Below are positions 62,371 to 64,000 of a stretch of DNA of 64,000 nt, in pieces. The position numbers and the translations under genes were made by a program. Location of the stretch: the NCBI RefSeq assembly GCF_004765785.1, contig NZ_SBIT01000001.1, positions 434,001 to 498,000 on the forward strand. Direction: 5' to 3'. This stretch comes from Halorussus ruber. GTDB taxonomy: Archaea > Halobacteriota > Halobacteria > Halobacteriales > Haladaptataceae. Numbering within the stretch: position 1 is the first letter of the stretch; each line of letters starts with the position of its first letter. Below the pieces are notes generated by a model. The model had not been told where the DNA came from. It saw only the letters and a list, made by a program, of their open reading frames with translations, and made no database searches.

Positions 62371-63717
62371 GTGCGCCGCCACCGGGTTATCTTCGCCGTC
62401 GTCGTCGTCCTCTGTGCCAGCACGCTCGGATACAGTTACTTCTCCTCGCCCGCCGACGCCGCGGTCACGACCTACGAGCGACAGGCCGGACTCGCGGGCG
62501 ACCAGCGGGCCTCGGTCGTCCCGCCCCGCGAGAACGTGACCGTCGTCGCCGGGCACGGCATGAAGGGCGAGTCGGCCGCGCTGGTCGCGTTCGGCCCCGA
62601 GGGAGAGGTTCTCTACCACAACGACACCTTCCACGGCTACTTCGACGTAGACCCCGTGAAGGGGACTCGGACGACCGTCGAGTACGTCGCCGAGCGCAAC
62701 TACGACGGCGACGACTGCAACGGCAAGTGTACCGTCTCGGCAGTCGAGCGCGTCAACCTCACGACCGGGGAGATTACCCGCGTCTACTCCCGCGTCATCC
62801 CGGCCGACCGAGGAGCAAACTGGCACGACGTGGACCGACTCGGCGAGAACCGCCTCCTCGTCGGGGCAATCAACACCGACGAGGCCTACATCGTCAACAC
62901 GACCACCGGGATGACGACGTGGGAGTGGTCCACCAAGCAGGCCTACCCCATCTCGGGCGGCGGCCCCTACCCCGAGGACTGGGCGCATCTCAACGACGTG
63001 GAGCGACTCCACGACGGCCGAATCATGCTGAGCCTCCGGAACCAGGACTCGGTGGTCTTCGTGGACAAGCAGACCGGCGTCCAAGAGAACTGGACGCTCG
63101 GGAGCGAGAACGACTACAGCGTCCTCTACGAACAGCACAACCCGGACTACATCAACGAGTCGAACGGCGGTCCCGCGGTCATCGTCGCCGACTCGCTCAA
63201 CGACCGCATCGTGGAGTACCAGCGCGAGGGCGGAGCGAACGGCACGGACGGTCGGTGGGTCCAATCGTGGGTCTGGTCCGACGAGGAGATGCAGTGGCCC
63301 CGCGACGCCGACCGCCTGCCCAACGGGAACACCCTGATTTCGGACACCAACAGCCACCGCGTGCTGGAGGTCAACGAGTCGGGCGAGGTCGTCTGGAGCA
63401 TCGACTTCTACGCGCCCTACGAGGCCGAGCGCCTCGGCACGGGCGACGAGAGTACGGGCGGCCCGAGCGCCGCGAAGGCCGACCTCCAATCCCGCGGAGT
63501 CGAGCGGGCCGACCACTCGCAGGAGACCACCTCGGTCGCCGGGTTCACGCCCCGGAAGGTCACCAACAGCATCGCGTTCGTCCTCCCGCTCTGGATGAGC
63601 TTCGCCGACGCGCTGGTCGCGCTGGTGCTGGTTCTGACCCTGCTCGCGTGGGCCGTCATCGAGTATCGTGACTCCTCGGTCTCGGTCGCGTTCCAGTGGC
63701 CGATTCGGCTTCGATAG
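62371..63717 (+). CDS. Arylsulfotransferase-like membrane-anchored protein
   Basis: The 448-residue protein (GTG start) has an N-terminal membrane anchor (residues 6-24), a six-blade propeller with GANWHDVDRLGENRLLVG, WAHLNDVERLHDG and WPRDADRLPNGNTLISD blades, as in AssT-type arylsulfotransferases, and one C-terminal membrane segment (about 405-430). The catalytic His equivalent is not certain. Divergent from the reductase. Confidence 0.83.
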   Translation: MRRHRVIFAVVVVLCASTLGYSYFSSPADAAVTTYERQAGLAGDQRASVVPPRENVTVVAGHGMKGESAALVAFGPEGEVLYHNDTFHGYFDVDPVKGTRTTVEYVAERNYDGDDCNGKCTVSAVERVNLTTGEITRVYSRVIPADRGANWHDVDRLGENRLLVGAINTDEAYIVNTTTGMTTWEWSTKQAYPISGGGPYPEDWAHLNDVERLHDGRIMLSLRNQDSVVFVDKQTGVQENWTLGSENDYSVLYEQHNPDYINESNGGPAVIVADSLNDRIVEYQREGGANGTDGRWVQSWVWSDEEMQWPRDADRLPNGNTLISDTNSHRVLEVNESGEVVWSIDFYAPYEAERLGTGDESTGGPSAAKADLQSRGVERADHSQETTSVAGFTPRKVTNSIAFVLPLWMSFADALVALVLVLTLLAWAVIEYRDSSVSVAFQWPIRLR

Positions 63718-63801
63718 CTCCTCGATTGATCCCTGCAATCTCTCCTCCACATCCCTCTGACGCACCCTTCCGCCGCGAATCGGTCACCAACCGATTCGCG
63801 G

Positions 63802-64000
63802 CGAGCGCGCTCGGTGGAACAAACCACGGTCGAACGCTCAATTGACCAGCCGACAGGTCGCGCCTGATTGACCAACCGCCGTGGGTGGATGAAGGGGCCG
63901 CCCGGTCGCGGTCACGCGAACGAAGTGAGTGTGACCTTGGAAGACGCGGTTTGTCTTCCAGCGTTTACCGTGGTCGTCTGAGCAGGCCACTATTCGGCGT
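63802..64000 (+). repeat. Dispersed modular repeat, copy D (cut by window end)
   Basis: Tandem arms gcgctcggtggaacaaacca, tcgcgcctgattgaccaac (63808-63879), the box ggatgaaggggccgcc (63888-63903), hairpin ggtcac-15 nt-gtgacc (63910-63936) and hairpin tggaagac-gcggttt-gtcttcca (63938-63960). The end box is not reached inside the window. Confidence 0.75.

Overview
The window reads as chromosome from a halophilic archaeon (class Halobacteria). The G+C is high, the predicted proteins are strongly acidic, and archaeal markers are present: aIF2-beta, SBDS, UPF0179, UPF0058, DUF555, a geranylgeranyl-reductase-family flavoprotein, PGF-CTERM surface proteins, Tat-exported proteins and many short haloarchaeal DUF proteins. 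No plasmid replication or rRNA genes are visible. The exact genus cannot be fixed from the sequence alone.

Layout. 1-5.5 kb: the 3' end of sucD, small haloarchaeal proteins, an MscS channel, a PGF-CTERM DUF7282 surface protein and an M24 peptidase. 5.5-8.94 kb: an A+T-rich islet bounded on the right by an intact tRNA-Val(CAC) and on the left by a 35-bp near-copy of the 3' end of that tRNA. It carries three tightly packed genes: a membrane protein, an SMC/Rad50-like ATPase with a four-cysteine hook, and a probable winged-helix partner. 9-17.8 kb: an MBL hydrolase overlapping an adenine deaminase, a Tat-exported VWA protein, an orphan DNA methyltransferase and a geranylgeranyl-reductase-family enzyme. 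18.5-27.6 kb: a serine hydrolase, an MFS transporter, an S9 peptidase divergent from an amidohydrolase, and a large PGF-CTERM protein. 27.6-35.5 kb: an operon transcribed leftward, prkA1-prkA2-yeaH(DUF444)-spoVR, a stress-type protein kinase module.

36-45 kb: DUF5820, UPF0179, pepF with an IS200/IS605-type tnpB element lying directly on its start codon, psiE, SBDS, FUN14, DUF2209 and hflX. 45-54.4 kb: a DUF7344 membrane protein, nnr-moaC, a long Gln/Ser-rich disordered protein, acylphosphatase, an Ogg-type glycosylase, DUF555 with a second IS605-type element at its stop codon (intact tnpA, internally deleted tnpB), UPF0058 and aIF2-beta. 54.5-64 kb: a second low-complexity hydrophilic protein, small membrane proteins, trxB, a second DUF7282 protein, a tandem pair of secreted-type proteins, a riboflavin-pathway reductase and an arylsulfotransferase-like protein.

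The main non-gene structure is a dispersed modular intergenic repeat family (fuller copies near 18.0-18.4, 36.4-36.5, 42.35-42.57 and 63.8-64.0 kb, fragment at 1.65 kb). It contains a recurrent 7-nt-loop hairpin whose arms differ by compensatory changes, which points to selection on structure. The best candidate for an undescribed system is the tRNA-anchored membrane-protein/SMC-like/winged-helix cassette.
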